The position numbers and the translations under genes are program-made. Below the pieces are notes generated by a model. That model searched no databases, was not told where the DNA came from, and saw only the letters and a list, made by a program, of their open reading frames with translations. From contig JBBQNN010000071.1 of NCBI GenBank assembly GCA_038329965.1, forward strand, positions 1-20,203: 20,203 bases of DNA, read 5' to 3'. Below, one piece after another: positions 6,412 through 16,140 of this stretch. Source of the stretch: QHCA01 sp003244095. Its GTDB lineage: Bacteria; Actinomycetota; Actinomycetes; Mycobacteriales; QHCA01. Numbering within the stretch: the stretch's first letter is position 1; the number at the start of each line of letters is the position of its first letter.

Positions 6412-8712
6412 TCAGGTACGAATCAGCAGAGCGACGGGCAACCCGGCCAAGACCCGGGTCAGGGGTGTGCTGCCGGCGTGTTCCCCGCCGCCCAGCCGGT
6501 CGACCCAGGTGCCCGGCGGCAGCCCAAGCGTGGCGTCCTGCCAGCCGCCCCGGCGGCGCAGGCCGACCGGCAGGCGGGTCGCCACCGTGACGACGTCGCC
6601 GCCGCGGGCGAAGGCCAGGGCATGGTCGCCGCCCGGGCCGGTCGCCGCGAGCGGGTCGTAGGACCCGGCAAAGGCCTCGGGACGGTCGGCCCGCAGGCGC
6701 AGCGCCTGGGCCACCACGTGCAGCTTGGCCAGGCCGTGCCGGTCGTCGGCCGTCGACGGCGGCCGGTCGGCATCGAGCCGGGCGAGCAGGTCGCGGCGCA
6801 ACGCGAAGTCGACCGGGCGTCGGTTGTCCGGGTCGACCAGGGACAGGTCCCACAGCTCGCTACCCTGGTAGACGTCCGGGATGCCGGGCATCGTCAGCTG
6901 GACGAGCTTCTGCGACAGCGAGTTGGACCGGCCGGGCGGTGTGATCCGACCCGCGAAGGCGGCGATGTCGGCGAGCAGTGCCGCGTCGGCGTAGACCGCG
7001 GCGAGGAAGTCCGCCAGGGCCGCCTCGTAGGCCTCGTCCGGGTCGGCCCAGGTGGTGTGCTGCTTGGCCTCGCGGGCGGCCTTGTGCAGGTAGGCGCCGG
7101 CCCGGCCGGCGGGCAACGGCCAGGCACCGACCAGCGTCTGCCAGGTGAGGTATCCGAGGTTGGCATCCGGCGCCGGCTGCCGGGCCGACCAGGCACGCAC
7201 CGCCTCGGCCCAGTCGCCGGGCATCTCGGCGAGGACGACCAGGCGCGCGCGCACGTCCTCGCTGCGCTTGGTGTCGTGGGTGGACAGGGTGGTCATCGCC
7301 TGCGGCCAGTCGCGCCGGCGGGCGGTCGCGGTGGCGTGGAACTGCTCGACGGACAGCCCGAACTGCGCCGGATCACCGCCCACCTCGTTGAGTGCGACGA
7401 GCCGGTGGTAGCGGTAGAACGCGGTGTCCTCGACCCCCTTGGCCATCACCATGCCCGTCGTCTGCTGCAGCCGCATGGCGAACTCGCCCCGCCCGTCCCG
7501 GGCCGCGGCATCGACGGCCGCGATGGCGTGGGCGAGGTCCGGCCGGCGGCGGGCCGCCTCGGCGACGGCCGCGGCCAGCTGCTCCGCGCCGGAGTCCGGC
7601 AGGTAGCTGCGATAGACGGCGAAGCAAGCCATCACCTCGGCAACGGCGTCTTCGTCGGCCTGGCCCGCGCCGCCTACCGAAGGCAGCAGCCGGGCCAGCC
7701 GACCGGCCTCGGCTGCGAGGTTGGTCCGCGCCGTGCGCAGCTTGAGATCGTGGGCCAGCGCGGCGAAGTCGGTCGGCTCGCCGGTGATCTCGGCGTACAG
7801 CCGGGTCAGAGGAGCCTCCCCGACCGGGTCGACCAGGACGCCGGTGACCTCACGCAACGCGTCGTAGCCGGTCGTGCCGGCGCATGGCCACGTCGCAGGC
7901 AGGTCTTCACCGGCCTGCAGGATCTTCTCGACCACGACCCAGGTGCCGGGCGCCTCCCGGGCGAGCCGGTCGAGGTAGCCGCCCGGGTCGGCGAGGCCGT
8001 CGGGGTGGTCGATCCGCAGGCCGTCGACGTCGCCGCCGGCGATCCAGCGCAGCACCTCACGGTGGGAGTCGGCGAAGACCGCCGGATCCTCCACCCGTAC
8101 CCCGGCGAGCTCGGTGACGTCGAAGAACCGGCGGTAGTTGAGCTCGGCCGCCGCCCGCCGCCACGAGACCAGCTCGTAGTGTTGGCGGGCGTGCACCTGC
8201 GCCGGGGTGCCGGTGCCGGTCCCGGGCGCGATCGGGAAGCGCTGGCCGGCATAGTCGAGCTGGCCGTCGACCACCACCAGCCGGTCGAGCTGGTCGGGTG
8301 TGTCACCCAGGGCCGGCAGCAGGATCCGGCCGCGCGACCAGTCGATGTCGAAGTATCCGGCGTGCTCGGCGGCCGGGCCGTGCTGCAGGACGTCCCACCA
8401 CCAGCGGTTCTCCGCCGGCACGGCCACGCTCATGTGGTTGGGCACCAGGTCGATGACGCAGCCCAGCTCCAGCTCCCGGAGCCGCGCGGCGAAGCGCACC
8501 CGCCCCGGCTCGCCGCCCAGCTCGTTGCTCGCCCGGCCGTGGTCGACCACGTCGTAGCCGTGCGTGGAGCCTGCTCCGGCCTGCAGCAACGGCGAGGTGT
8601 AGACGTGCGAGACGCCCAGGTCGGCGAGGTAGTCCGCCACGTCACCGGCGGCGGCGAAGCCGAAGCCGGCGTGCAACTGCAGGCGGTAGGTCGACCGCGG
8701 TGCCCTGCTCAC
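6412..8712 (-). CDS. treY: Maltooligosyl trehalose synthase TreY
   Basis: Cytoplasmic GH13 intramolecular transglucosylase (766 aa) that converts the reducing end of a maltodextrin from alpha-1,4 to alpha,alpha-1,1, giving maltooligosyltrehalose for TreZ. The N-terminus STYRLQLHAGFGF and the block YTSPLLQAGAGSTHGYDVVD (38-57) are characteristic. Region I is DLVPNHM (88-94), the nucleophile is D235 in GLRIDHPDG, the acid/base is E262 in VVEKIL, and the third carboxylate is D480 in LSTHDTKRSED. The block MVMAKGVEDTAFYRY (421-435) is specific to TreY. The GTG start at 8712 lies 4 nt after the glgX stop, so the two are probably translationally coupled. Length is normal for the family and no disruption is seen. 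treS and maltokinase genes are not in the window. Confidence 0.95.
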   Translation of the reverse strand: MSRAPRSTYRLQLHAGFGFAAAGDVADYLADLGVSHVYTSPLLQAGAGSTHGYDVVDHGRASNELGGEPGRVRFAARLRELELGCVIDLVPNHMSVAVPAENRWWWDVLQHGPAAEHAGYFDIDWSRGRILLPALGDTPDQLDRLVVVDGQLDYAGQRFPIAPGTGTGTPAQVHARQHYELVSWRRAAAELNYRRFFDVTELAGVRVEDPAVFADSHREVLRWIAGGDVDGLRIDHPDGLADPGGYLDRLAREAPGTWVVVEKILQAGEDLPATWPCAGTTGYDALREVTGVLVDPVGEAPLTRLYAEITGEPTDFAALAHDLKLRTARTNLAAEAGRLARLLPSVGGAGQADEDAVAEVMACFAVYRSYLPDSGAEQLAAAVAEAARRRPDLAHAIAAVDAAARDGRGEFAMRLQQTTGMVMAKGVEDTAFYRYHRLVALNEVGGDPAQFGLSVEQFHATATARRRDWPQAMTTLSTHDTKRSEDVRARLVVLAEMPGDWAEAVRAWSARQPAPDANLGYLTWQTLVGAWPLPAGRAGAYLHKAAREAKQHTTWADPDEAYEAALADFLAAVYADAALLADIAAFAGRITPPGRSNSLSQKLVQLTMPGIPDVYQGSELWDLSLVDPDNRRPVDFALRRDLLARLDADRPPSTADDRHGLAKLHVVAQALRLRADRPEAFAGSYDPLAATGPGGDHALAFARGGDVVTVATRLPVGLRRRGGWQDATLGLPPGTWVDRLGGGEHAGSTPLTRVLAGLPVALLIRT

Positions 8713-8716
8713 CGGG

Positions 8717-10834
<2,118 letters not shown>

Positions 10835-10839
10835 CGGCG

Positions 10840-10845
10840 TCCTCC
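10840..10845 (-). promoter_or_regulatory. Strong ribosome binding site of glgX
   Basis: The minus strand reads GGAGGA, five nt, then ATG at 10834. This decides the start against the longer reading frame. Confidence 0.75.
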
Positions 10846-10862
10846 GCGTGCGGCACAAATCG

Positions 10863-10877
10863 GTCGTGACGACGGTA
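10863..10877 (-). promoter_or_regulatory. Candidate glgX promoter -10 overlapped by a palindrome
   Basis: On the minus strand TACCGT (10872-10877), within ATATACCGT, fits TANNNT and would start transcription about 30 nt before the ATG. GTCGTGACGAC (10863-10873) is a perfect 11-bp palindrome overlapping the -10 end and the expected start site. No good -35 is visible, so the promoter call is tentative. Confidence 0.33.
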
Positions 10878-10951
10878 TATGGAAGCCCCGACAGGACTGA
10901 GCACCGGCTGGGCTGGAGTAGTGCCTCCACACTTCCCTGGCTGCCCTGGTC

Positions 10952-11917
10952 TCAGCCGGCCCGCTGGTCGATCAGCGAGGGTTCGGCCGTCGGCCGTACA
11001 TACACGACGTGCCCCGGCTGGAGGTCGAGCTCGGCCGCACCGGACCGGGTGACCTGCGCCCAGGCGGGGGAGCCGTCTATCGACAGGTCGACCCGCACCT
11101 CGAAGCCCAGTCGCACGACGCGCTCGACGGTGGCCTCGGCGGTGCCGTCGACAGGGATTTCGTGGAGCTCCAGGTCGTGCGGGCGGGCCAGCCGGCCGCC
11201 GACCGTGGTGACCGGGCCCAGGAAGCTCATCACGAAGTCGTTGGCGGGGCGGTCGTAAAGATCGTCCGGCGTCCCCTTCTGCACGACCTCCCCGGCGGCC
11301 AGGACGGCGATGCTGTCGGCGACGTCCATGGCCTCCTCCTGGTCGTGGGTGACGAACACCGTCGTGACGTGCATCTCGTCGTGCAGCCGGCGCAGCCAGG
11401 TGCGCAGCTCCTTGCGCACCTGCGCGTCCAGCGCACCGAACGGCTCGTCGAGCAGCAGTACCTCGGGCTGTACGGCGAGCGCCCGGGCCAGCGCCATCCG
11501 CTGGCGCTGGCCCCCGGAGAGCTGGGCGGGATAACGGTCGGCCATGCCGTCGAGGTGAACCAGCTCGAGCAGCTCGTTGACCCGGTCGCGGATCTCGTGC
11601 TTCGGCCGCTTGCGGATGGTCAGGCCGAAGGCGACGTTGCGGTAGACCGTCATGTGCTTGAAGGCGGCGTAGTGCTGGAAGACGAAGCCCACCCGGCGGC
11701 GCTGCGGCGGCAGCGTGGTCGCGTCCTCGCCGCCGATCATCACCGTGCCGCTGTCGGGCTGCTCCAGGCCGGCGATGATCCTCAGCAGCGTCGACTTGCC
11801 GCCGCCGCTGGGCCCGAGCAGGGCGGTCAGCGAGCCGCTGGCGATGTCGACCGAGACGTCGTTCAGGGCGGTGAACGACCCGAACTGCTTGCTGACATGG
11901 GAGACGGAGATGGCCAT
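10952..11917 (-). CDS. cysA: Sulfate/thiosulfate ABC transporter ATP-binding protein CysA
   Basis: Cytoplasmic ATPase (321 aa) that drives sulfate import through CysT/CysW. Nucleotide-binding motifs are Walker A GPSGGGKST (35-43), Q-loop Q81, signature LSGGQ (133-137), Walker B LLLDEP (154-159) and the H-switch H191 in FVTHDQEE. Residues from about 235 form the short C-terminal regulatory domain typical of CysA/MalK-like subunits. The ATG at 11917 overlaps the cysW stop by 1 nt (TGATG), with GAAGGA upstream at about 9 nt. It is the last gene of the sbp-cysT-cysW-cysA operon. The partner subunits identify the substrate better than CysA itself does. Confidence 0.93.
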   Translation of the reverse strand: MAISVSHVSKQFGSFTALNDVSVDIASGSLTALLGPSGGGKSTLLRIIAGLEQPDSGTVMIGGEDATTLPPQRRRVGFVFQHYAAFKHMTVYRNVAFGLTIRKRPKHEIRDRVNELLELVHLDGMADRYPAQLSGGQRQRMALARALAVQPEVLLLDEPFGALDAQVRKELRTWLRRLHDEMHVTTVFVTHDQEEAMDVADSIAVLAAGEVVQKGTPDDLYDRPANDFVMSFLGPVTTVGGRLARPHDLELHEIPVDGTAEATVERVVRLGFEVRVDLSIDGSPAWAQVTRSGAAELDLQPGHVVYVRPTAEPSLIDQRAG

Positions 11918-12705
11918 CAGACACGGTCCTTCGGTCGGAGCAGCTTGACGAGCAGGAGGCTCACCACGGCGACGAGGGCCAGGGCGAAGGCAGCCGCGTA
12001 CGCCGCGGGCTGGTCGAAGTCGTTGAACCGTTCCTCGACGAACAAGGTGAGGGTCTGCGTCTGGTCGACGATGCGCCCGGAGACAACGGCCACGGCGCCG
12101 TACTCACCGAGGGACCGGGCCAGGGACAGCACCACGCCGTAACCCAGCGCCCAGCGGATCGCCGGGAGGGTGATCCGGCGGAATGCCTGCAGCGACGTCG
12201 CCCCGAGCGTCCACGCGGCCTGCTCCTGCTCGATCCCGACCTCTTCGAGTACGGGGGCCACCGCGCGGACGACCAGCGGCAGCGAGACGAAGACGGTCGC
12301 CAGCACCATCCCGGGTATCGAGAAGATGATCGGCAGCCCGTGCAGTGCCAGCCAGCCGCCGACCGGCGTGTTCGTGCCGTACACCAGGATCAGCGCGAGC
12401 CCGACGACGACCGGTGACACGGCCAGCGGCAGGTCGATGAAGGCGTTCAGCACCCGCTTGCCGGGGAAGTCGTGCCGGACCAGCAGGACGGCCACGCCGA
12501 GACCGAAGATCGTGTTCGCGACCACCGCCGCCACCGCCACGACCGCGGTGATCCAGATCGCGTGCAGCGCGGACGGCGTGGTCAGCGCCGCGACGACCTG
12601 CCCGGCGCCGTGCGCGAAGGTGCGCCAGACGATGAGCACGATCGGCAGGACCAGGAGGAACAGCAGATAGACCAGTGCGGTGGCCCGCAGGGCGTACTTA
12701 GCCAC
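11917..12705 (-). CDS. cysW: Sulfate ABC transporter permease CysW
   Basis: Integral membrane permease (262 aa) that pairs with CysT to form the sulfate channel. About six hydrophobic segments are visible, starting at LVYLLFLLVLPIVLIVW. The cytoplasmic EAA-type coupling loop, EQEQAAWTLGATSLQAFRRI (about residues 171-190), contacts CysA. HDFPGKRVLNAFIDLPLAVS is the conserved CysW/CysT block. The GTG start at 12705 overlaps the cysT stop by 8 nt and its own stop overlaps cysA by 1 nt, so translation is probably coupled along the operon. CysW rather than CysT is chosen from its order and from GEYGAVAVVSG with QTQTLTLFVEE. Confidence 0.92.
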   Translation of the reverse strand: MAKYALRATALVYLLFLLVLPIVLIVWRTFAHGAGQVVAALTTPSALHAIWITAVVAVAAVVANTIFGLGVAVLLVRHDFPGKRVLNAFIDLPLAVSPVVVGLALILVYGTNTPVGGWLALHGLPIIFSIPGMVLATVFVSLPLVVRAVAPVLEEVGIEQEQAAWTLGATSLQAFRRITLPAIRWALGYGVVLSLARSLGEYGAVAVVSGRIVDQTQTLTLFVEERFNDFDQPAAYAAAFALALVAVVSLLLVKLLRPKDRV

Positions 12706-13582
12706 GGCGGGTCGCCCAGCGCTGCGTCACGTCGATCAGGACCAGGACGACCAGCGCGATCACCAGCAGGACCGTCGACACGGCGGCCGCCCCGGCGGTG
12801 TTGTCGCTCTCGATCTGGCCGAATATGTTGACCGCCGCCACCTGGGTCTTGAACGGGATGTTGCCCGAGATCAGCACCGTGGAGCCGAACTCGCTGCTCG
12901 CCCGGGCGAAGGCCAGCGCCGTGCCCGAGGCGATCGCGGGGACCAGGTTGGGCAGGATGATCCGGCGGAAGATGGTCAGGCCGCCGGCGCCCAGCGAGGC
13001 GGCCGCGGCCTCCATCTCCTGGTCGATCTCCTGCAGCACCGGCTGCACGGTCCGCACGACGAACGGCAGGGTGACGAAGAGCAGGGCCACGACCACGCCG
13101 GTGCGCGCGTAGGCCAGGTTGATGTGCAGCGGGCTCTGCGAGCCGTACAGGGCCAGCAGGACCAGGCCGGCGACGATCGTGGGCAGGGCGAACGGCAGGT
13201 CGATCAGCATCTCGACGACGGACTTCCCGGGGAAGCTGTCCCGGGCGAGCACCCAGGCGATCAGCGTGCCCATGACCAGGTTGATGACGGCGACCAGGAG
13301 CGACGCCACGACGGTCAGCTTGAGCGCGGCCCATGACTCCGGGGTCGTGACGGCCCGCCAGAAGTAGCCCGGACCCTGCTCGGTCGAGCGCCACACGACG
13401 GCCGCGAGGGGGATGAGCACGACCAGGCTGAGGTACAAAGTGGTGAGTCCCAGCCCACAGGCGACACCGGGCCGCAGACGCCGAGCAGCCCGGCTCGATG
13501 GGGGCCGGGCTGTCGGGGTGGCACCGCCGGGGGGCGCCGCCGGGGGCGGCCCCTCAGCGACGGCGGCGCTATTTCTTGACAA
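12698..13582 (-). CDS. cysT: Sulfate ABC transporter permease CysT (CysU)
   Basis: Integral membrane permease (294 aa), partner of CysW. A Pro/Ala-rich N-terminal tail of about 38 residues precedes six hydrophobic segments, the first being LTTLYLSLVVLIPLAAVVW. The coupling loop is MEAAAASLGAGGLTIFRRII, and RDSFPGKSVVEMLIDLPFAL is the family block. FARASSEFGSTVLISGNIPF matches CysT rather than CysW. The start appears to be TTG at 13582, lying inside the last 14 nt of the substrate-binding protein gene, with a G-rich stretch 7 nt upstream; no better in-frame start lies near. The low-strength TTG start with overlap suggests translation depends on the upstream gene. Confidence 0.91.
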   Translation of the reverse strand: MSRNSAAVAEGPPPAAPPGGATPTARPPSSRAARRLRPGVACGLGLTTLYLSLVVLIPLAAVVWRSTEQGPGYFWRAVTTPESWAALKLTVVASLLVAVINLVMGTLIAWVLARDSFPGKSVVEMLIDLPFALPTIVAGLVLLALYGSQSPLHINLAYARTGVVVALLFVTLPFVVRTVQPVLQEIDQEMEAAAASLGAGGLTIFRRIILPNLVPAIASGTALAFARASSEFGSTVLISGNIPFKTQVAAVNIFGQIESDNTAGAAAVSTVLLVIALVVLVLIDVTQRWATRRG

Positions 13583-14582
13583 CAGGCACCCCGAGCCGGC
13601 GCTCGACGTCGACCAGCAGGCCCGTCGTCGGGTCGAAGAACGTCTTGGTCACGTCGGTCCAGCCACCCAGGTCGTCGATGGTGAACAGGTCAGACGGCGT
13701 GGGGAAGGACGGCTTGGTCGCGGCACCCTTGACGACCGGGCGGTAGCCGTTGGCGGCGAAGATCTGCTGGGCTTGTCTGGTCAGGAGGAAGTCGAGGAAG
13801 GCCTTGGCCTCCTTGGGGTGCTTGCTGTTCGACGTGACGGCCGCGGGGTTCTCGATCAGGATGGTCGAGCCGGGCACCACGTAGTCGATCGGCTGGTGCT
13901 TCTGCCGGGCGAAGATCGCCTCATTCTCGTACGCCAGCATGGCGTCGCCCTTGCCGCCGACGAAGGTCTGCAGCGCCTTCCGCGCGCTGTCGTCCTGCAC
14001 CGGCACGTTGTGGAACAGCGAGGTGAGGTAGGCCAGGCCCGCCGCCCGGTCCTTGCCCGTCTGCGAGGTGGCGCCATAGGCCGCCATCACGTTCCACCGC
14101 GCGCCACCCGAGGTGAACGGGTTGGGCGTGATCACCTGGACGCCGGACCGGGTCAGGTCCGGCCAGTCCTTGATGTGCCTGGGGTTGCCCTTGCGCGTGA
14201 CGATGACGACGACCGAGTCGGTCACCATGCCCTTCTGGGCGCCGGCGTTCCAGTCCTTGGCCACCAGATTCGCCTTGACCAGCCGGGTGACGTCCGGCTC
14301 CAGGCTGAAGGCCACGACGTCGGCCTTCTGGCCCGCCGCCACGGCCCTGCTCTGGTCGCCGGAGGAACCGTAGGACTGGGTGAACGTCACGCCCTTGCCC
14401 GCCGCGGTGTTCTGGAACGCCGGGATGATCTTGGCGTACGCCGCCTGCGGGGTGGAGTACGCCACCAGCGAGAGCTTGACGTTGCCCGCTCCACCGGATG
14501 CGGCGCTCGACGTGCCGCAGCCACTCGCGGCAAGCGCCGAGACCGTACCGATGACGGCCGCGACGGCCAGTCTATTCTTCAC
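13569..14582 (-). CDS. Sulfate ABC transporter substrate-binding lipoprotein
   Basis: Membrane-anchored extracellular receptor (337 aa) of the Sbp/CysP family that hands sulfate or thiosulfate to CysT/CysW. The N-terminus is a lipoprotein signal with lipobox ASGC (C22). Family blocks follow: LSLVAYSTPQAAYAKIIPAF, QSYGSSGDQSRAV, DVVAFSLEPDV, NPFTSGGARWNVMAAYG, DAMLAYENEAI and the closing FLDFLLTRQAQQIFAANGYRP. These give the class II binding-protein fold. The GTG at 14582 starts the four-gene operon, with GGGG about 9 nt upstream. A good promoter and an inverted repeat lie directly upstream, and an Rrf2 regulator is divergent, so control by sulfur or cysteine status is likely. Sulfate against thiosulfate preference cannot be read from sequence. 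Confidence 0.92.
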   Translation of the reverse strand: MKNRLAVAAVIGTVSALAASGCGTSSAASGGAGNVKLSLVAYSTPQAAYAKIIPAFQNTAAGKGVTFTQSYGSSGDQSRAVAAGQKADVVAFSLEPDVTRLVKANLVAKDWNAGAQKGMVTDSVVVIVTRKGNPRHIKDWPDLTRSGVQVITPNPFTSGGARWNVMAAYGATSQTGKDRAAGLAYLTSLFHNVPVQDDSARKALQTFVGGKGDAMLAYENEAIFARQKHQPIDYVVPGSTILIENPAAVTSNSKHPKEAKAFLDFLLTRQAQQIFAANGYRPVVKGAATKPSFPTPSDLFTIDDLGGWTDVTKTFFDPTTGLLVDVERRLGVPVVKK

Positions 14583-14590
14583 CCTAGTTA

Positions 14591-14618
14591 CCCCATTGAG
14601 TCGATAGGTTCAGTGGGG
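14591..14618. promoter_or_regulatory. Candidate Rrf2 operator (28-bp inverted repeat)
   Basis: CCCCATTGA and TCAGTGGGG form a 9-bp inverted repeat with one mismatch and a 10-nt spacer. It covers the region from about the predicted transcription start to +28 of the sulfate transport operon, just ahead of the substrate-binding gene, which fits repression. An overlapping CCTA...TAGG dyad (14583-14608) is a second possibility. Linking it to the neighbouring Rrf2 protein is an inference from position. Confidence 0.45.
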
Positions 14619-14621
14619 AGG

Positions 14622-14650
14622 ACGGTAGGTGCGGGATGTCGTTCCGTCAA
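14622..14650 (-). promoter_or_regulatory. Promoter of the sulfate transport operon
   Basis: The minus strand reads TTGACG (14645-14650), exactly 17 nt, then TACCGT (14622-14627). This matches an actinobacterial housekeeping promoter at ideal spacing. The predicted start is near 14615, about 33 nt before the GTG of the substrate-binding gene. Confidence 0.6.
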
Positions 14651-14679
14651 GCGATTCCGCTCTACGGCATGATGGCCAC

Positions 14680-15138
14680 GTGCACATCTCCGCCCGATCG
14701 GAGTACGGCCTGCGCGCGATGCTCTCCCTGGCGGCTGAGCCGAGCGGCACTCCGCTGACCGGCGAGACCTTGGCCGACCGAGAGGGCCTGCCCCACAAGT
14801 TTCTCGAAAGCGTGCTGTCCGACATCCGCCGGGCCGGCCTGATCGTCAGCCAGCGTGGCCGTGGCGGCGGCTACCGGCTGGCCCGCAACGCTTCGGACAT
14901 CACCGTCGCCGACGTGATGCGGGCACTCGACGGGCCGCTGGCCGACGTACGCGGGCTGCGCCCGGAGGCCGTCGCCTATCGGGGGCCGGCCGAGCACCTG
15001 CCCGAGGTGTGGGTGGCCGCCCGCGCCAGCCTGCGGGCGGTGCTCGACCACGTCTCCATCGCCGACGTGGTCGAGGGCACCCTGCCGGCCAAGATCCGCC
15101 GGCTCACCGCTCCGCCGGAGGCGTGGCTCTCCGGCTGA
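14680..15138 (+). CDS. Rrf2-family transcriptional regulator without cysteines (CymR-like)
   Basis: A 152-aa DNA-binding protein with the Rrf2 winged helix: HISARSEYGLRAMLSLA at the N-terminus, the recognition-helix region LPHKFLESVLSDIRRAGLI, and the hallmark wing GRGGGYRLAR (60-69). It has no cysteine at all, so unlike IscR, NsrR or RsrR it cannot carry a cysteine-ligated Fe-S cluster. This points to the CymR-like, sulfur-metabolism branch. The GTG at 14680 is preferred over an in-frame GTG at 14629 because it matches the family N-terminus and because the longer form would cover the divergent promoter. No Shine-Dalgarno is evident; CATGAT sits at -12 to -7, so a leaderless message is possible. 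It is divergent from the sulfate transport operon, which it probably represses. It converges on the Rieske gene with a 13-nt gap. Confidence 0.87.
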   Translation: MHISARSEYGLRAMLSLAAEPSGTPLTGETLADREGLPHKFLESVLSDIRRAGLIVSQRGRGGGYRLARNASDITVADVMRALDGPLADVRGLRPEAVAYRGPAEHLPEVWVAARASLRAVLDHVSIADVVEGTLPAKIRRLTAPPEAWLSG

Positions 15139-15151
15139 GCCGTTCGCGGTT

Positions 15152-15571
15152 TCAGGCCAGGCTGATCTGGTCCCCGGTCACCGTGACACTCTTTTCTGCC
15201 AGGCCCTTGACGGCGGGTCCGTTGGCCACCGTGCCGTCGGCGATGTGGTACTTGCTGCCATGGCACGGGCAGTTGATCGTGCCGTTCTTGACCTCTGCGA
15301 CCGTGCACCCCGCGTGCGTGCAGACCGCGGTGAAGCACTTGAATCGCCCCGCCGTCGGCTGGGTCACCACGACGGTCTGCTGGTCGAAGACCGTGCCGCC
15401 GCCCACGGGGATCTCGGCGGTCTTTGCCAACGGCCCGGGCGCGGCCTGCTTGGCCGTCGCCGCCCCGTCGTGCTTCGACGAGCTGTCGTACGTACTGCAA
15501 CCGCCGAGCACGGCCGCCACGCCGAGGCTGCAGCCGCCCGCCAGGACGGCACGGCGCGAGATCTCAGTCAT
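15152..15571 (-). CDS. Tat-exported Rieske [2Fe-2S] lipoprotein
   Basis: A 139-aa exported electron-transfer protein. The N-terminus has a twin-arginine signal (SRRAVLAGG, R6-R7) running into a lipobox VLGGC (C25), so it is probably a folded, lipid-anchored protein outside the membrane. A linker of about 25 residues follows. The Rieske domain keeps both cluster loops: CTHAGC (C84, H86, C89) and CPCHGS (C101, C103, H104). C84, H86, C101 and H104 would hold the cluster, and C89-C103 the disulfide. The start ATG at 15571 overlaps the stop of the upstream membrane protein as ATGA; a longer in-frame reading would duplicate that gene in another frame and is rejected. No dioxygenase or cytochrome bc1 genes are near, so its partner is probably the coupled membrane protein. 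The family call is strong. Confidence 0.92.
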   Translation of the reverse strand: MTEISRRAVLAGGCSLGVAAVLGGCSTYDSSSKHDGAATAKQAAPGPLAKTAEIPVGGGTVFDQQTVVVTQPTAGRFKCFTAVCTHAGCTVAEVKNGTINCPCHGSKYHIADGTVANGPAVKGLAEKSVTVTGDQISLA

Positions 15572-16140
15572 CGCCGCACTCCCACGGTGGTAAAGAACCA
15601 GAAGGCCGACGTCGACCACAGGCCCACCAGCGCGGCGAACACCACTCCGCCGAGCAACGGCAGCGCCCAGCCGGGCAGGCCGCGCTTGGGCAGGCTGAGC
15701 ATCTTGATCGTGAATGCCCCCAAGAACACGCAGCCGAACAGCGAGTGCGCCACGGTACGCGGGGAGTAGGTCGCGAAGCCCAGGGCGTACAGGCAGTGCA
15801 CGGCGACCGGGATGGTCAGCAGGAAGGCCGCCCGGCCCGACCACCGGTGAAAGGTGCCGATCCACGACGGGGCGCGTACGCCGGGTACCTTGCCGTACAT
15901 CACCAGCACCGAGCTGACCTGCAGCACGGCGAAGAACGTGGCCGCGGTCGCGAGCCAGACCTTGACCGTCTGCGGGCTGGAGAAGCCGGCCACGCTCACC
16001 GCGATGCCGGTGGGGGTGTGCAGGTGGGCGTACATGCCCAGCGTTACGGCGACGGCGGCCCCGATGGCCAGCGGGAGCAGGAGTTGCGTGCCGCTGCCGG
16101 CCGGGCGTGCGGGCCTGGCCGAGGCTGTCTGCGCAGCCAT
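15568..16140 (-). CDS. Five-helix membrane protein, DUF6529-like, possible haem-binding electron carrier
   Basis: A 190-aa integral membrane protein with about five hydrophobic helices (near 19-39, 59-83, 100-120, 129-150, 158-178). Histidines lie at 39, 41, 98, 115 and 132. H98 (FHRWSG), H115 (AVHCLYALG) and H132 (VAHSLFG) are spaced exactly 17 residues apart around helices 3 and 4, a layout resembling haem-ligating histidines in ferric-reductase or cytochrome b561 type proteins. The DUF6529 name is from memory and the haem idea is inference. The ATG at 16140 overlaps the upstream stop by 1 nt (TGATG), and its own stop overlaps the Rieske ATG (ATGA). The three genes are therefore almost certainly made together, and a membrane-to-Rieske electron path is the natural reading. 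Confidence 0.82.
   Translation of the reverse strand: MAAQTASARPARPAGSGTQLLLPLAIGAAVAVTLGMYAHLHTPTGIAVSVAGFSSPQTVKVWLATAATFFAVLQVSSVLVMYGKVPGVRAPSWIGTFHRWSGRAAFLLTIPVAVHCLYALGFATYSPRTVAHSLFGCVFLGAFTIKMLSLPKRGLPGWALPLLGGVVFAALVGLWSTSAFWFFTTVGVRR

Noticed and set aside
4818..6590. Long plus-strand open frame opposite treZ
   Set aside because: It is the antisense of an intact GH13 gene with all catalytic motifs. Composition is low-complexity (Val, Gly, Arg, Gln), as expected of high-G+C antisense frames.
15572..15865. Longer N-terminus for the Rieske protein
   Set aside because: The extension lies entirely within the five-helix protein gene in another frame. The ATG at 15571 has a Tat and lipobox signal directly after it.
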